In this document: in pieces, positions 55,376 to 64,000 of the stretch | Position numbering within the stretch: the stretch's first letter is position 1 | Layout of the letters: each line of letters begins with the position of its first letter | DNA from: Rhodospirillaceae bacterium | Lineage (GTDB): Bacteria; Pseudomonadota; Alphaproteobacteria; UBA8366; Aestuariispiraceae | Direction of reading: 5' to 3' | Length of the DNA stretch: 64,000 bases | NCBI GenBank assembly: GCA_002709955.1 | Contig: PAQY01000004.1 | Coordinates: 4,714 to 68,713 of the forward strand | Position numbers and translations under genes: made by a program | Notes under the pieces: generated by a model | Seen by the model: the letters and a program-made list of their open reading frames with translations, nothing else | Database searches by the model: none | Told to the model about the DNA's origin: nothing

Positions 55376-55383
55376 CTATTATT

Positions 55384-55422
55384 CCAATAAACTGAATTAA
55401 TAAGTCCAATAATATGAATTAA
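55384..55422. promoter_or_regulatory. Paired direct repeats between LysR and PNPOx-like gene
   Basis: CCAATAAACTGAATTAAT (55384-55401) and CCAATAATATGAATTAAT (55405-55422), 16 of 18 identical and 21 bases apart start to start (two helical turns). They sit in the divergent promoter region, just upstream of the LysR start (55375). Likely LysR sites. Confidence 0.6.
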
Positions 55423-55482
55423 TTTCGCTCACAACAATGGTTATCTTCTGTGCAACAGAAATCGAAACAGAAGGATCTGATC

Positions 55483-56079
55483 ATGAGCGACCATTATGCA
55501 AAGCTTACCTTTACCCCGGCGGTTCAGGCAGAACAGGTCCGCCACGGCAGCCGGTCTGCCTATGCCAATCGTGGCACAAGAGAGTCTGAGCCGGACGTTT
55601 TTGATGCCGATGCCACGGCCTTCATTCAGGCACGCGACAGTTTTTACATGGCCAGCGTGTCTGAAACCGGCTGGCCCTATGTCCAGCATCGCGGTGGGCC
55701 TGTTGGTTTCTTAAAGGTGCTATCGCCAACGACCATGGGCTTTGCTGATTTTCGGGGCAATCGACAGTATATCAGTGCCGGAAATCTGAAGCAGGATGAC
55801 CGTGTCAGTTTGATCCTGGTGGATTATCCAAGACGGGCACGATTGAAAATAATGGGCCATGTGCGCGTGACCGAAGATCCACAGATCCTGGCGTCACTTT
55901 CTATGCCGGACTATAAGGCCAAGGTTGAACAGGCCTTTGTGATTGATCTTGCCGCCCTGGAATGGAACTGCCCGCAACATATCACACCGCGCTTTACCGA
56001 AGCGGAAATCCAGCAGGCGGTCGCGCCCTTGCACTCCCGAATCGTAGAGCTGGAGGCGGAACTGGCACGGCGGGGATGA
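55483..56079 (+). CDS. Pyridoxamine 5'-phosphate oxidase-like flavoprotein
   Basis: 198 residues. PNPOx-like split barrel: FIQARDSFYMASVSETGWPYVQHRGGPVGFLKVLS, a flavin-binding pattern, then GFADFRGNRQYISAGNL and RARLKIMGHVRV. These small enzymes bind FMN and act as reductases or oxidases; not biosynthetic PdxH. Start ATG 55483 follows AAGGAT (55471-55476). It pairs with the divergent LysR gene, so that regulator probably controls it. It ends at the stop of the HD-GYP gene without gap. Confidence 0.85.
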   Translation: MSDHYAKLTFTPAVQAEQVRHGSRSAYANRGTRESEPDVFDADATAFIQARDSFYMASVSETGWPYVQHRGGPVGFLKVLSPTTMGFADFRGNRQYISAGNLKQDDRVSLILVDYPRRARLKIMGHVRVTEDPQILASLSMPDYKAKVEQAFVIDLAALEWNCPQHITPRFTEAEIQQAVAPLHSRIVELEAELARRG

Positions 56080-57870
56080 TTATTCCGCCGCGCTGCGGGT
56101 GGTCAGCATGGTCGGGCTGGGCAGGTAATCTTCGATAGTGACCGGGTCCACCTGGCTGGGGTCCAGGAATTCATCCGCATAGGTTTTCCAGACACCAGAG
56201 CGCAGGAACAGGTCGAACAGATCCGCATCAATGTGCTGGTCCTTGCACATGAATTTCATGATTTTCAGCGACTCGCTGACCGTCTTGGCCTTTTTATAGG
56301 GGCGGTCGGCGGCGGTCAGGGCCTCAAAGATATCGGCAATTGCCATGATGCGCGCGGGGATCGACATATCTGCCTTGGTTAATCCTTTTGGATAACCGGT
56401 CCCGTCCATCTTTTCATGGTGACCGCCCGCATATTCCGGGACCCGCCGCATCTTTTTCGGGAAGGGCAATTGTTCCAGCATCTTGATGGTCACGACGATA
56501 TGGTCGTTGATCTTTTCGCGCTCTTCCGCTGTCAGGGTTCCACGTCGGATCGACAGGTTGGTCAATTCGCCCAGGTTATAATTGCCCGTCTTGTGTTCCG
56601 GCAGGTCCCCGATCAGGGGTTCTTGGGCCGGGGCAGGCGGTGGCGGGTTCTTTGCAACCAACATGGCCTCTGGCGGGCTCAACCCAATGCCCTTGTCGAA
56701 ATAGCGAGTCCAGCTTCGTTGCCCAATCTCTTTCAGGCGCTCAATATCGGCATCGTCCATGAACTCCCCGCCAACATTCGCATTGGCGACGAACGCATAT
56801 TCTTCCTGCAGCTTATCCACCGCGAATTGAAAGTCCCGATCACAGGTATCGGGGTCTTCCCCGGCAAGCTTCCGCTTCAGGCATTCAATTTCCGCATCCC
56901 GGTGCATCACCTCAAATCGGGTGCGAACCTCATGAATGCGGTTATAGATCGTCTCCAGCTTGGACGCCTTATCGACGACATATTCCGGTGTCGTGACCTT
57001 CCCGCAATCGTGCAGCCAGGCCGCGATGTGCAATTCGTACCATTCGTCTTCGTCCAGGTCGAAACCGGCGAAAATGCCTTCTTCGGATTCGCAGGCCGCT
57101 TTTGCCAGCAGCTTAGTGATTTCCGGCACGCGCTGACAATGGCCGCCGGTATAGGGCGACTTGTCATCGATCGAGGCTGCGATCATCTCGATCAAGGAAT
57201 TCCACAGCGCCCGTTGCTGCTGGATCAGCATCTGATTTTCCAGCGCCACAGCCGCCTGGCTGGTCAATGCCTCGATCATCGGCTGAAGCGAGGTTTCAAA
57301 GGCGATGGTGTTGCTGGTCTGGTCCCGCGCATTGATCAATTGCAGCACGCCAATGACTTCGCGCTGGGTATTGATCATCGGGACGGTCAGAAAGGATTTT
57401 GACCGATAGCCCGTTGTCTCATCAAATTTCTTGGTGCCGGAAAAGTCGTATTCCTGAGCCTCATAGGCATCCACGATATTGCTGGCCACGGCCTGATGAT
57501 ACACGGCTGACGCCACATTGTTCATATTCTTGGACGAATCAGACCGATACAGTGGCACTGGAGGGAAGGGGATTTTCTTTCCCGTTGTGCCGCCCATGGA
57601 AATATTCAGCGTGTCATTGCGCATAATCTGGAACGACAGGCCGGTTTCATCGTCGGTCACCAGATACAGGGTTCCGCCATCGGCGTTATAGATATTCTTG
57701 GCTTCCAGCAGGATCATTTCCATCAGGCGGTCATGATCTTTTTCCGACGACAGCGCGATCCCAAGCTCCACCAGACGATGGATCATCTTTTCGCCCGCGC
57801 GGCGTCCAAACCGGTCTTCGCGCCGGTTGTCCTCTGTCAGCTGACTGTTAATGTCTGAATCTTGTTCCAT
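56080..57870 (-). CDS. GAF-HD-GYP phosphodiesterase
   Basis: 596 residues. N-terminal GAF domain (residues about 25-210; LVELGIALSSEKDHDRLMEMIL and the conserved FLTVPMINTQREVIGVLQLINA), then HD-GYP with HDCGKV (about 287) and HHEKMDGTGYPKG (about 484). Between the two halves lies a long insert of roughly 140 residues, partly acidic, containing NPPPPAPAQEP. Predicted to hydrolyse cyclic di-GMP, with the GAF domain as sensor. Start ATG 57870 (MEQDSDIN); TTG 57921 also in frame. It sits next to the cyclase operon, so second-messenger genes are grouped. Confidence 0.92.
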   Translation of the reverse strand: MEQDSDINSQLTEDNRREDRFGRRAGEKMIHRLVELGIALSSEKDHDRLMEMILLEAKNIYNADGGTLYLVTDDETGLSFQIMRNDTLNISMGGTTGKKIPFPPVPLYRSDSSKNMNNVASAVYHQAVASNIVDAYEAQEYDFSGTKKFDETTGYRSKSFLTVPMINTQREVIGVLQLINARDQTSNTIAFETSLQPMIEALTSQAAVALENQMLIQQQRALWNSLIEMIAASIDDKSPYTGGHCQRVPEITKLLAKAACESEEGIFAGFDLDEDEWYELHIAAWLHDCGKVTTPEYVVDKASKLETIYNRIHEVRTRFEVMHRDAEIECLKRKLAGEDPDTCDRDFQFAVDKLQEEYAFVANANVGGEFMDDADIERLKEIGQRSWTRYFDKGIGLSPPEAMLVAKNPPPPAPAQEPLIGDLPEHKTGNYNLGELTNLSIRRGTLTAEEREKINDHIVVTIKMLEQLPFPKKMRRVPEYAGGHHEKMDGTGYPKGLTKADMSIPARIMAIADIFEALTAADRPYKKAKTVSESLKIMKFMCKDQHIDADLFDLFLRSGVWKTYADEFLDPSQVDPVTIEDYLPSPTMLTTRSAAE

Positions 57871-58004
57871 GGGAACGTGTTTTAACCCATACCGGTTCCG
57901 GTTGCTATTTATGATTAACAACCTTGTGATGATCTGAATAACGAATGCAGTTTATCACAGCATCACGACTTGTATATCGCAACCTCGGAAATCATTCTCA
58001 GGCG

Positions 58005-60296
58005 TTATTTGCTGGTCGCGATATAGACGCCATCCCAATTTTCTGGCGGGGGATTTTGGCGGTATTCGTCGATGCGTTCCTGATAAATTGCGTAAAATCC
58101 GTCCATCCGACCCGCCAACTTTCCGGTCAGCGCTTTCAGAAGGCCTTCCGCCTGATCCCATTCCTGCGCGCGAAAGGCGGAAAGCAGGTCTTCATGGTGG
58201 CGGGCATGGTCCAGAAATTCCTGGGACTGTCTAAGATCGCTGCGCCCGATGCAGGTTGCGATTGTCACAGCCTCGGACTTGCCCTTCACTGCGATTCGAT
58301 CCAGTTCCAGTGTTGCGAAATCATCCGCAACGGCATGCCATGTGTCAGTGCCCAGGACAATGCCTACCCCATAGCTCTTTGACTGGCCCTCCAAACGCGA
58401 CGCCAGATTCACGGCATCCCCCAAAACTGAATAGTCAAAGCGCTGGGCTGATCCCATATTCCCAACTACGCAATCGCCTGTATTGACCCCAATGCCAATA
58501 TTCAGTGGCAGGAAGGGGTCACCCGCCGCCTGTGCTTCCGCCTCCCGCGCATTGTTTAATGTTTCCAGGGCCTCGAACATCGACAAGGCGGCTTCGCAGG
58601 CGTTTTTGGGGTGATTCGGGACGTCCAGCGGCGCATTCCAGAAGGCCATGATACAATCGCCCATATATTTGTCGATTGTCCCCCGGCGATCCAGAATACA
58701 ATCCGTCAAGGGTGTCAGGAAACGATTGATCAGCAGGGTCAGCCCCTGGGGATTGCCCTTAAAGCTTTCCGAAATCGTGGTGAATCCGCGAACATCGCAA
58801 AACAGGAAGGTCAGTGTCTTTGTCTCGCCCCCCAGTTTCAGGCGTTCAGGCTGGTCTGCTAGTTGCTGTACCAGATCCGGGGAGAGATAATGCGCGAAAG
58901 CACCGCGAATCTGGCGGCGCTGAGATTCTTCCCGAACGAACAGTATTACGGTTCCTGTCAGATAGATTGCCAGCGTCGCGCCGCTGGGGAAAACGGGGTC
59001 GAACAGTTGCAGATGCTGGGTGAACATCATCCAGGCGAAACCAAAGGCCCCGATGACGCAGACCCCGCCAAACAGCGCGGATCTGGCGGCCCCCAATCGC
59101 GGCATTGCGGCGATTAACAGCAGGCCCAGAATCAGGATAAAGCCCAGCTCAAAATAGAATGCTGTCCCGGGTCTTTCCAAAAAATGATCGCTGATGATCT
59201 GTTCGGCGATTTCAGCATGGATCTCCACCCCTGGATATTGCGAGGCCAAGGCGGTTGCGCGCAAATCCAGCAGGCCCGCTGCTGTCGCACCGACAAATAC
59301 GATTGCCCCCTGGACAAGCGCCGGATCAAAGGTGCCGTTCAATACGGATTGTGCTGAGATGAACCGATCTTGCTGGTGGCCACTGGAATGCAGCCAGATT
59401 CGGCCAAAAGGATCTGTTGGAATGGTCTTTGCCCCAATCTGGATATTGGCCAGACCGTTCACATTGCCCTGTTCCAACAGGGATGCGGTGCTGTCAGTTC
59501 CCGCCGCCCGCACGATCATGGTTTTAACCCCCTGGACCGTGCGAAAGGCTTCTGCGACCAGGGATGGATATAACAGCGTGTCCCCCCCATTCTTGGGATC
59601 CAACTGGAAAATCACCGGCACGCGGCGAACCAGACCATCCTGTTCCAGGCGCATGCTGAAGCTGCCATTGCCAGACGCGGCTTTCTCAAAAATCGGCAGA
59701 TTGGTGACGGCGCCCGTATAAACGGGTTTCAGGAAGCGTCGCACATCGCCCGCATTCAGGCCCTTGGTCGCAAAGGTTCCATCAAAATCCGGTATGCGGG
59801 GCAGGCGCTCGTCCTGGCTGAGCACGAATCCCAGAACCACGGGGTTCAATGCCTCCAGATATTGGGCAAAGGCCGCATCGAAGTCTGGCAGGTTCTTAAT
59901 CTGCTCCATCAGGTCTTCGGCCCCTTCAAGAACAGACCATTCCTTAACGGCATTGGGGGGAGAAATGCGGTCCGGTTCCGAAAACACAATATCAAAGGCG
60001 ACCACCGCCGCACCGGCCTGGCGCAGGTTCAGAACCATCTGGGCAATTGTCAGGCGCGACCAGGGCCATTGACCCTGGGCGGCCAGGCTATCCTCGTCAA
60101 TATCGATAATCCGGACGGGAATATCGGCGTTTGGATTGTAATCTCTAGGATAGGCGCGCATCAATTCGTCAAATACCGCGAATTGCAGCCCCTCCAGCCA
60201 ATTGGGCTCTGACGCACGCACAAAAAGGGCGCTGATCAACAGCAGAAGCGGCGCCCAGAAATGTGCTTTTTTCCCAAACCAGATCATGGCCGACAT
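58005..60296 (-). CDS. CHASE2-domain class III adenylate/guanylate cyclase
   Basis: 763 residues. An N-terminal membrane segment, an extracytoplasmic CHASE2 sensor domain (residues about 30-330, PVRIIDIDEDSLAAQGQWPWSR and IVFVGATAAGLLDLRAT), three membrane helices (about 340-430), then a cyclase domain with LFCDVRGFTTISESF, GTIDKYMGDCIMAFWNAPLDV, and ALNIGIGVNTGDCVVGNMGS. Both metal Asp residues are present. Makes cyclic AMP or GMP in response to an unknown periplasmic signal. Third gene of the operon after the barrel protein and FecR protein. Confidence 0.94.
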   Translation of the reverse strand: MSAMIWFGKKAHFWAPLLLLISALFVRASEPNWLEGLQFAVFDELMRAYPRDYNPNADIPVRIIDIDEDSLAAQGQWPWSRLTIAQMVLNLRQAGAAVVAFDIVFSEPDRISPPNAVKEWSVLEGAEDLMEQIKNLPDFDAAFAQYLEALNPVVLGFVLSQDERLPRIPDFDGTFATKGLNAGDVRRFLKPVYTGAVTNLPIFEKAASGNGSFSMRLEQDGLVRRVPVIFQLDPKNGGDTLLYPSLVAEAFRTVQGVKTMIVRAAGTDSTASLLEQGNVNGLANIQIGAKTIPTDPFGRIWLHSSGHQQDRFISAQSVLNGTFDPALVQGAIVFVGATAAGLLDLRATALASQYPGVEIHAEIAEQIISDHFLERPGTAFYFELGFILILGLLLIAAMPRLGAARSALFGGVCVIGAFGFAWMMFTQHLQLFDPVFPSGATLAIYLTGTVILFVREESQRRQIRGAFAHYLSPDLVQQLADQPERLKLGGETKTLTFLFCDVRGFTTISESFKGNPQGLTLLINRFLTPLTDCILDRRGTIDKYMGDCIMAFWNAPLDVPNHPKNACEAALSMFEALETLNNAREAEAQAAGDPFLPLNIGIGVNTGDCVVGNMGSAQRFDYSVLGDAVNLASRLEGQSKSYGVGIVLGTDTWHAVADDFATLELDRIAVKGKSEAVTIATCIGRSDLRQSQEFLDHARHHEDLLSAFRAQEWDQAEGLLKALTGKLAGRMDGFYAIYQERIDEYRQNPPPENWDGVYIATSK

Positions 60297-60328
60297 TTAG
60301 ATCAGAAAAGAGTGATTATGGTACAAAA

Positions 60329-61684
60329 TCACATGCCAGTGCTGAGCGTTGCGCTGCCTGTTCCGGTTCCGCCATTATGGCTGACCGAAAGTTCCAGTGA
60401 ATTCGTTCCGGTAAATGTAACGCCGCCGGTGCAACTGCTGCAGGTTCCGGTATTGTTGTTGGATCCGATGGCGAAGCTGGAGGTCAAGTCGTTCACGGAC
60501 ACACCGCTTCCGGAATTCAGGATAACGGTCCCAATATTTGTCGACCCCTGTGTCAGGTTGCCTGTCTGAATATCCACGGTGCGGGCCGAAAAATTGACAT
60601 TGGTGTTGAAGCTGCCGATTATCGCGCCGGTCAGGTCCCCTGACCCGCTGACGCTGCTTTCCCCGGAAAATGCCGCAGCGATATCGGCATAGGTGAAACC
60701 CCGACTGTTGCTGGCCAGATCATTTGTATTGGCGACATCCTGAGACTGGCTTGTACTGGTGGTGGTGGTGCTGATCGTGTTCACCTGTTTGAAGGAGGTG
60801 TCATTCGATACATTGGATTGGGCCTGGGCATTCTCGGTACCGCCGCTTTCCGTGTTGGTATCCGGGGAATTGGATTGATCACCAGATGAGTCATTGCCGC
60901 TGTCGGCGTTTGAACTCTGATTGTTTCCCCGCGCCGATAGACCGGTGCTGATCTGTTGCAGGGCGCTGGGTGGGGCAATAAAAAACACAGGTGTCTGCCC
61001 TGGCGTTGCCAGAACGGCACCGCCCGGACGATTCAGGTCCACAGATCCATTGGGCGTGGAAAAGGTGAACGACCCGATCGGCGCGCCGGTCTGGGTCAGC
61101 GGCCCAGGTCCAGACAGGGCTGCGAAGACCACCGGCTGTGGATTACCAGATGGATCTTGGATACCTTGATTCTGTTGTTCCATCTCCTGCGGGAAAATTT
61201 CAGTTGCTTGTTCTACGGTCAGGATGGCCACATCGCCAAGGGTCCCGCGAATCCCAATGGTGCCGACCGGCAATTTGATCGTCATGTTCTGGGGATTGCC
61301 AGACGATACCTTCCCTGTCACGAACCGCATCACCCCCTTGGTCATATTGGCGGCAAGCGAGCCCTGTCCTGTCGCGGGGTCGTAGACAAAGGTATCGATG
61401 GAAATTTCACTTTCCGGACCGATGGTGAAGACGGTTTCATCCAACAGCATGATCTGCATGCCAGATTCCGGCCCTGATGTGACGGCATCGTTCAGGAAGA
61501 TCGGCTCGCCACTGTCGATTTGCCGTCCGACCGCATCGACGCGCGCAACACTGACCTGACCTTGCACGGCCGCGGAAACACCGGCCTGCACCAGGTCTTG
61601 CGAAACGGCTGGACCGAAGGGCAGCAGGACCAGCGCGGCAACAGCGCAAATCTGTGAGGTAAGAGGGCGTGTCGCATATGTCAT
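60329..61684 (-). CDS. FecR-domain exported protein
   Basis: 451 residues. Signal peptide (ICAVAALVLLPFGPAVSQ, cleavage near VSQ). Residues about 60-150 form the FecR domain: LNDAVTSGPESGMQIMLLDETVFTIGPESEISIDTFVYD and GVMRFVTGKVSS, with TIGIRGT. The middle is low-complexity Asn/Ser/Gln/Thr-rich (residues about 240-320, for example TTTTSTSQSQDV). The C-terminal part is a beta-rich, Gly/Thr/Ser-rich domain. ATG 61684 has GAAGGGA upstream. FecR-like proteins next to CHASE2 cyclases have been seen in other Alphaproteobacteria; a periplasmic role between barrel and cyclase is inferred. Confidence 0.88.
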   Translation of the reverse strand: MTYATRPLTSQICAVAALVLLPFGPAVSQDLVQAGVSAAVQGQVSVARVDAVGRQIDSGEPIFLNDAVTSGPESGMQIMLLDETVFTIGPESEISIDTFVYDPATGQGSLAANMTKGVMRFVTGKVSSGNPQNMTIKLPVGTIGIRGTLGDVAILTVEQATEIFPQEMEQQNQGIQDPSGNPQPVVFAALSGPGPLTQTGAPIGSFTFSTPNGSVDLNRPGGAVLATPGQTPVFFIAPPSALQQISTGLSARGNNQSSNADSGNDSSGDQSNSPDTNTESGGTENAQAQSNVSNDTSFKQVNTISTTTTSTSQSQDVANTNDLASNSRGFTYADIAAAFSGESSVSGSGDLTGAIIGSFNTNVNFSARTVDIQTGNLTQGSTNIGTVILNSGSGVSVNDLTSSFAIGSNNNTGTCSSCTGGVTFTGTNSLELSVSHNGGTGTGSATLSTGM

Positions 61685-61700
61685 CGGGCCGATCCCTTCG

Positions 61701-63215
61701 TCAAAAATCAAAGCTGCGCGACAGCAGAAGCTGGATGCGCTTATTTTCAGTCTGGTAGTTTGTGATATTGGAGCGCTGGTAGCGATATTCCCCGGTCAGA
61801 GAGATTGTCGTCTCTTCGGCAAAAGACAGGAATTCCGCGTTTTGTGCGCGCTGTTCCTGTATCCAGTCCGACCCGATCAATTCTGATAGGGGCATCCCAT
61901 AGGTCATGCGAACACGAAAGGGCTGTTCCAGGCGGTGAACCCCGTTTTGCACCAAGGGGTCCGGGTGTTTGTACTGTCTTGTGCCCAGCATCACGCTACT
62001 GACCAGAAATTTCCCGTTTTCGAGGATCCAGGTATGGTTCGCCTCAACATTTTGATAGGAGTATGAGAAGGTCTTCGCCCCATTGTTTCCACTATCGGCG
62101 GCACCGCTCTTATATTGAGATTGCGCGACCAGAGAGACATAGTGATCCGGGAATAAAAGCGTTCCAACCCCCAGCTCCACATCTGATTTCTTGCCGCTGC
62201 GCAGGGTTAAGGTCTGGAAATCAGGTGTGTTGTGATAGTTTTCATCCTGACCGGAGACCAGAAACCAGGTGTCCAGCAGGGCGGCGTCCGGGTCGGGCAG
62301 ACGGATCTTGTGGTCCAGCCGCAATTCCGCGCCTTTTGAGGTATAAAACTTGTTCCAGCCGATGCGCATGTTGGACAGGAAAACCCGAGGGGCGATGGTG
62401 ATGCTGGGATAGCGCCAGCGGAATCCCAGATCCGTATTCAGGGCATGAATATCCAGCTTGTTCTGTTCGGACAGCGTATCCCCATACAGATCAACGCCGC
62501 CAAAGAATTCATGCTGGTTCTGAAGGCCCGGATCATGGGTGAAGTCGTATCCCAATATTGTCAGCAACCCGATATCGCCGTTTGGGCGATCCCGCTCCAG
62601 GGCAATCGGACTGCGCGCACCAAAGGCCAACAGACTTTCCGAAACGGGTGCTGCATTTCGATTGGTATCGGCGTAAACGCCAACACTGACCCGGACTGAT
62701 TGTTTGGTTGCCTGTTGTTGCTGTTGAATGTCGGAAAGGTATGTATTGACCTGCTGGCGCACATCGTCCGGCAGGTCTGCTTCGGCGACAGTTTGAAATT
62801 CGCGTTCTGCGCCGGCCAGATTGTCCAGACGATACAAAATAATGGCATATAACAGGCGAACATTCAGCGCCTCAGGGGCGATCAGCAAAACCCGCTCCAG
62901 CGTGGCCAGCGCCCCCTTCACATTGCCGTCCTGAATCTGTGTCCGCGCGTAACAGACATTCAAGGCGGTGTCGTCTGGATTGGACAGGACATCTGCAAAG
63001 GTGACCGGCGGGCAATTCGGGTCATTCATCGCTGTAATGGCGGCGCTGGTCGCCTGCCTGATGTCATTTAAGGCCGGCGTGCCTTGCTGAGCCTGATCAA
63101 TTTGCTGGTCCAGAGAGTTCTGCGCGACCTGCTGGGCACCAACGCCCCCTGCAGGAAAAATCCACACAACAGTGGTTAGAAGAATCGAAAGAATAAAAGA
63201 ATGCTTTTGGTCCAT
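61701..63215 (-). CDS. Outer-membrane barrel protein with TPR domain
   Basis: 504 residues. Sec signal (FILSILLTTVVWIFPAGGVGAQ). Residues about 60-160 form TPR-like helical repeats (NVKGALATLERVLLIAPEALNVRLLYAIILYRLDNLAGAEREFQTVAEADLP). The rest is a beta-barrel of about 300 residues ending in a terminal Phe (RIQLLLSRSFDF), the usual outer-membrane insertion signal. The family with TPR plus barrel resembles surface lipoprotein assembly modifiers (Slam-type). GAGGAAG precedes ATG 63215. It is the first gene of an operon with the FecR protein and the cyclase. Confidence 0.85.
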   Translation of the reverse strand: MDQKHSFILSILLTTVVWIFPAGGVGAQQVAQNSLDQQIDQAQQGTPALNDIRQATSAAITAMNDPNCPPVTFADVLSNPDDTALNVCYARTQIQDGNVKGALATLERVLLIAPEALNVRLLYAIILYRLDNLAGAEREFQTVAEADLPDDVRQQVNTYLSDIQQQQQATKQSVRVSVGVYADTNRNAAPVSESLLAFGARSPIALERDRPNGDIGLLTILGYDFTHDPGLQNQHEFFGGVDLYGDTLSEQNKLDIHALNTDLGFRWRYPSITIAPRVFLSNMRIGWNKFYTSKGAELRLDHKIRLPDPDAALLDTWFLVSGQDENYHNTPDFQTLTLRSGKKSDVELGVGTLLFPDHYVSLVAQSQYKSGAADSGNNGAKTFSYSYQNVEANHTWILENGKFLVSSVMLGTRQYKHPDPLVQNGVHRLEQPFRVRMTYGMPLSELIGSDWIQEQRAQNAEFLSFAEETTISLTGEYRYQRSNITNYQTENKRIQLLLSRSFDF

Positions 63216-63451
63216 TTCACAGACTTCCTCATTCGAATTATTTTCAGCTTATAACGCTCCCGCCAACGAACCATGACTGTCAAATTAATGACGAAACATT
63301 AGCACAAATGCATGTTTCTTGCGCAACAAAATCACCGTTAACCAATAACTGCCAAAAAGTTACGGGTTATTGTTGCCGGTATGCAACGAAAATGCTGCTC
63401 AACCGGGGTTTTTGCGGGCCGGTGGGTCAGATAATTACCCGTTACGCGCCC

Positions 63452-64000
63452 CTACAGCAGGTTGATTCGCATATTCTCCCGGGCGATGATCGCGCCGGAC
63501 CAGGTTTCGCGCGCCTTGATTTCCAAGGCTTCCATAAAGGCATCATCATGGGTGGGATCGTGATGGAAAATTGCCAGCATGCGAACATTCGCGGCACGGC
63601 ATAACCGAATGCCTTCTTCCCATGTGGAATGTCCCCAGCCCACCTTTTCCGGAAATTCCTGTTCCGTATAGGTACTGTCATAGATCACCAGATCCGCCCC
63701 TTCGATCAGGGCCAGGACATTTTCATCCGGCTTGCCGGGTACATGTTCCGTGTCGGTCACATAACACATCGCCTTACCGCGATGTTCAATGCGATAGCCG
63801 GTTGCGCCATTGGGGTGGTTCAGGGGCATGGTTTTTACACGGACATTTTCTGATAAATCGAAGACATCGCCTGCCTTGAAATCCGAAAAGGTCAACTTGC
63901 CGCGCATCGCTTCCAGGGGGACAGGAAAAAACGGTTGCGCCATTTGACCAGACAGAACCTTGCGAATGCCGCCCTGATCTTCTTCAACATGCCCGGCCAT
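63452..64000 (-). CDS. Metallo-beta-lactamase-fold hydrolase (partial, 3' end only)
   Basis: Only the last 182 residues are in the window; the gene runs off the right edge. The visible part has MBL-fold strands: NVRVKTMPLNHPNGATGYRIE with His-Pro, YVTDTEHVPGKPDENVLALIEGADLVIYDSTYTEQEFPEK, a GWGHSTWEEGIRL motif and a histidine pair AIFHHDPTHDD. These are zinc-ligand motifs of the phosphonate/cyclic-nucleotide phosphodiesterase-like MBL subgroup. Product not identifiable from this part. Confidence 0.8.
   Translation of the reverse strand: MAGHVEEDQGGIRKVLSGQMAQPFFPVPLEAMRGKLTFSDFKAGDVFDLSENVRVKTMPLNHPNGATGYRIEHRGKAMCYVTDTEHVPGKPDENVLALIEGADLVIYDSTYTEQEFPEKVGWGHSTWEEGIRLCRAANVRMLAIFHHDPTHDDAFMEALEIKARETWSGAIIARENMRINLL

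Overview
The window looks like a chromosomal segment of an alphaproteobacterium. Support comes from a ChvG/ChvI two-component pair, long-form PstC and PstA permeases, a CbtA/CbtB pair under a cobalamin riboswitch, a PrlF/YhaV toxin-antitoxin pair, a DUF1127 protein, an Lhr-type helicase with PdeM, and the GGATCC-CGG-type intergenic palindromes common in that class. A Rhodospirillales-like relative is my best guess. There is no rRNA or tRNA in the window to test it. Almost all of it is densely packed coding DNA of fairly high GC. The exceptions are an AT-rich 670-base gap (4801-5474) and an 820-base repeat island (34943-35767).

Layout. 1-6.4 kb: an OmpA-like lipoprotein, a DUF4864 protein, a small protein, a LysR regulator, the pyrF-trpF pair, an AT-rich gap holding a probable small RNA, and a second LysR. 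6.5-9.7 kb: a DUF1127 protein, the prlF-yhaV toxin-antitoxin operon, an asparaginase and a SpoU-type RNA methyltransferase. 9.9-13.2 kb: chvI-chvG and a SCO1 copper chaperone. 13.2-17.1 kb: cobalamin riboswitch with cbtB-cbtA, a BIME-like repeat, a drug/metabolite transporter and lpdA. 17.3-21.6 kb: a small exported protein, a GntR regulator with a PuuE-like deacetylase, cbiB/cobD and a degenerate EAL protein. 21.8-32.0 kb: maeB-phoR followed by the pstS-pstC-pstA-pstB-phoU-phoB phosphate operon with a good Pho box. 32.1-38.8 kb: a cysteine-type formate dehydrogenase alpha subunit, the repeat island, glycerate kinase, psuG and a HIT protein. 39.0-42.1 kb: Lhr-type helicase and PdeM. 42.4-51.2 kb: a photolyase-led cluster for membrane lipid and light/oxidative stress. 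51.4-56.1 kb: PhoX phosphatase, a 5'-truncated Fic gene, and a divergent LysR/flavin-oxidase-like pair. 56.1-63.2 kb: an HD-GYP protein and a TPR-barrel/FecR/CHASE2-cyclase signalling operon. The window ends inside a metallo-beta-lactamase-fold gene.

How the parts work together. The Pho system (PhoR, PstSCAB, PhoU, PhoB) and the Tat-exported phosphatase PhoX form a phosphate-starvation response. PhoR is separated from PhoB and coupled to malic enzyme. The photolyase, FAD oxidoreductase, DUF1365, cyclopropane-synthase-like methyltransferase, MFS, DUF3833, SDR and NTF2-like genes match the gene set that accompanies singlet-oxygen or light responses in other proteobacteria. Two nucleotide-signalling proteins (HD-GYP and a class III cyclase) and a degenerate EAL protein point to several second-messenger inputs. 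The least explained items are the probable small RNA at about 4988-5105, the interdigitated repeat island, the BIME-like element, the truncated Fic gene and the FecR/cyclase/barrel operon.
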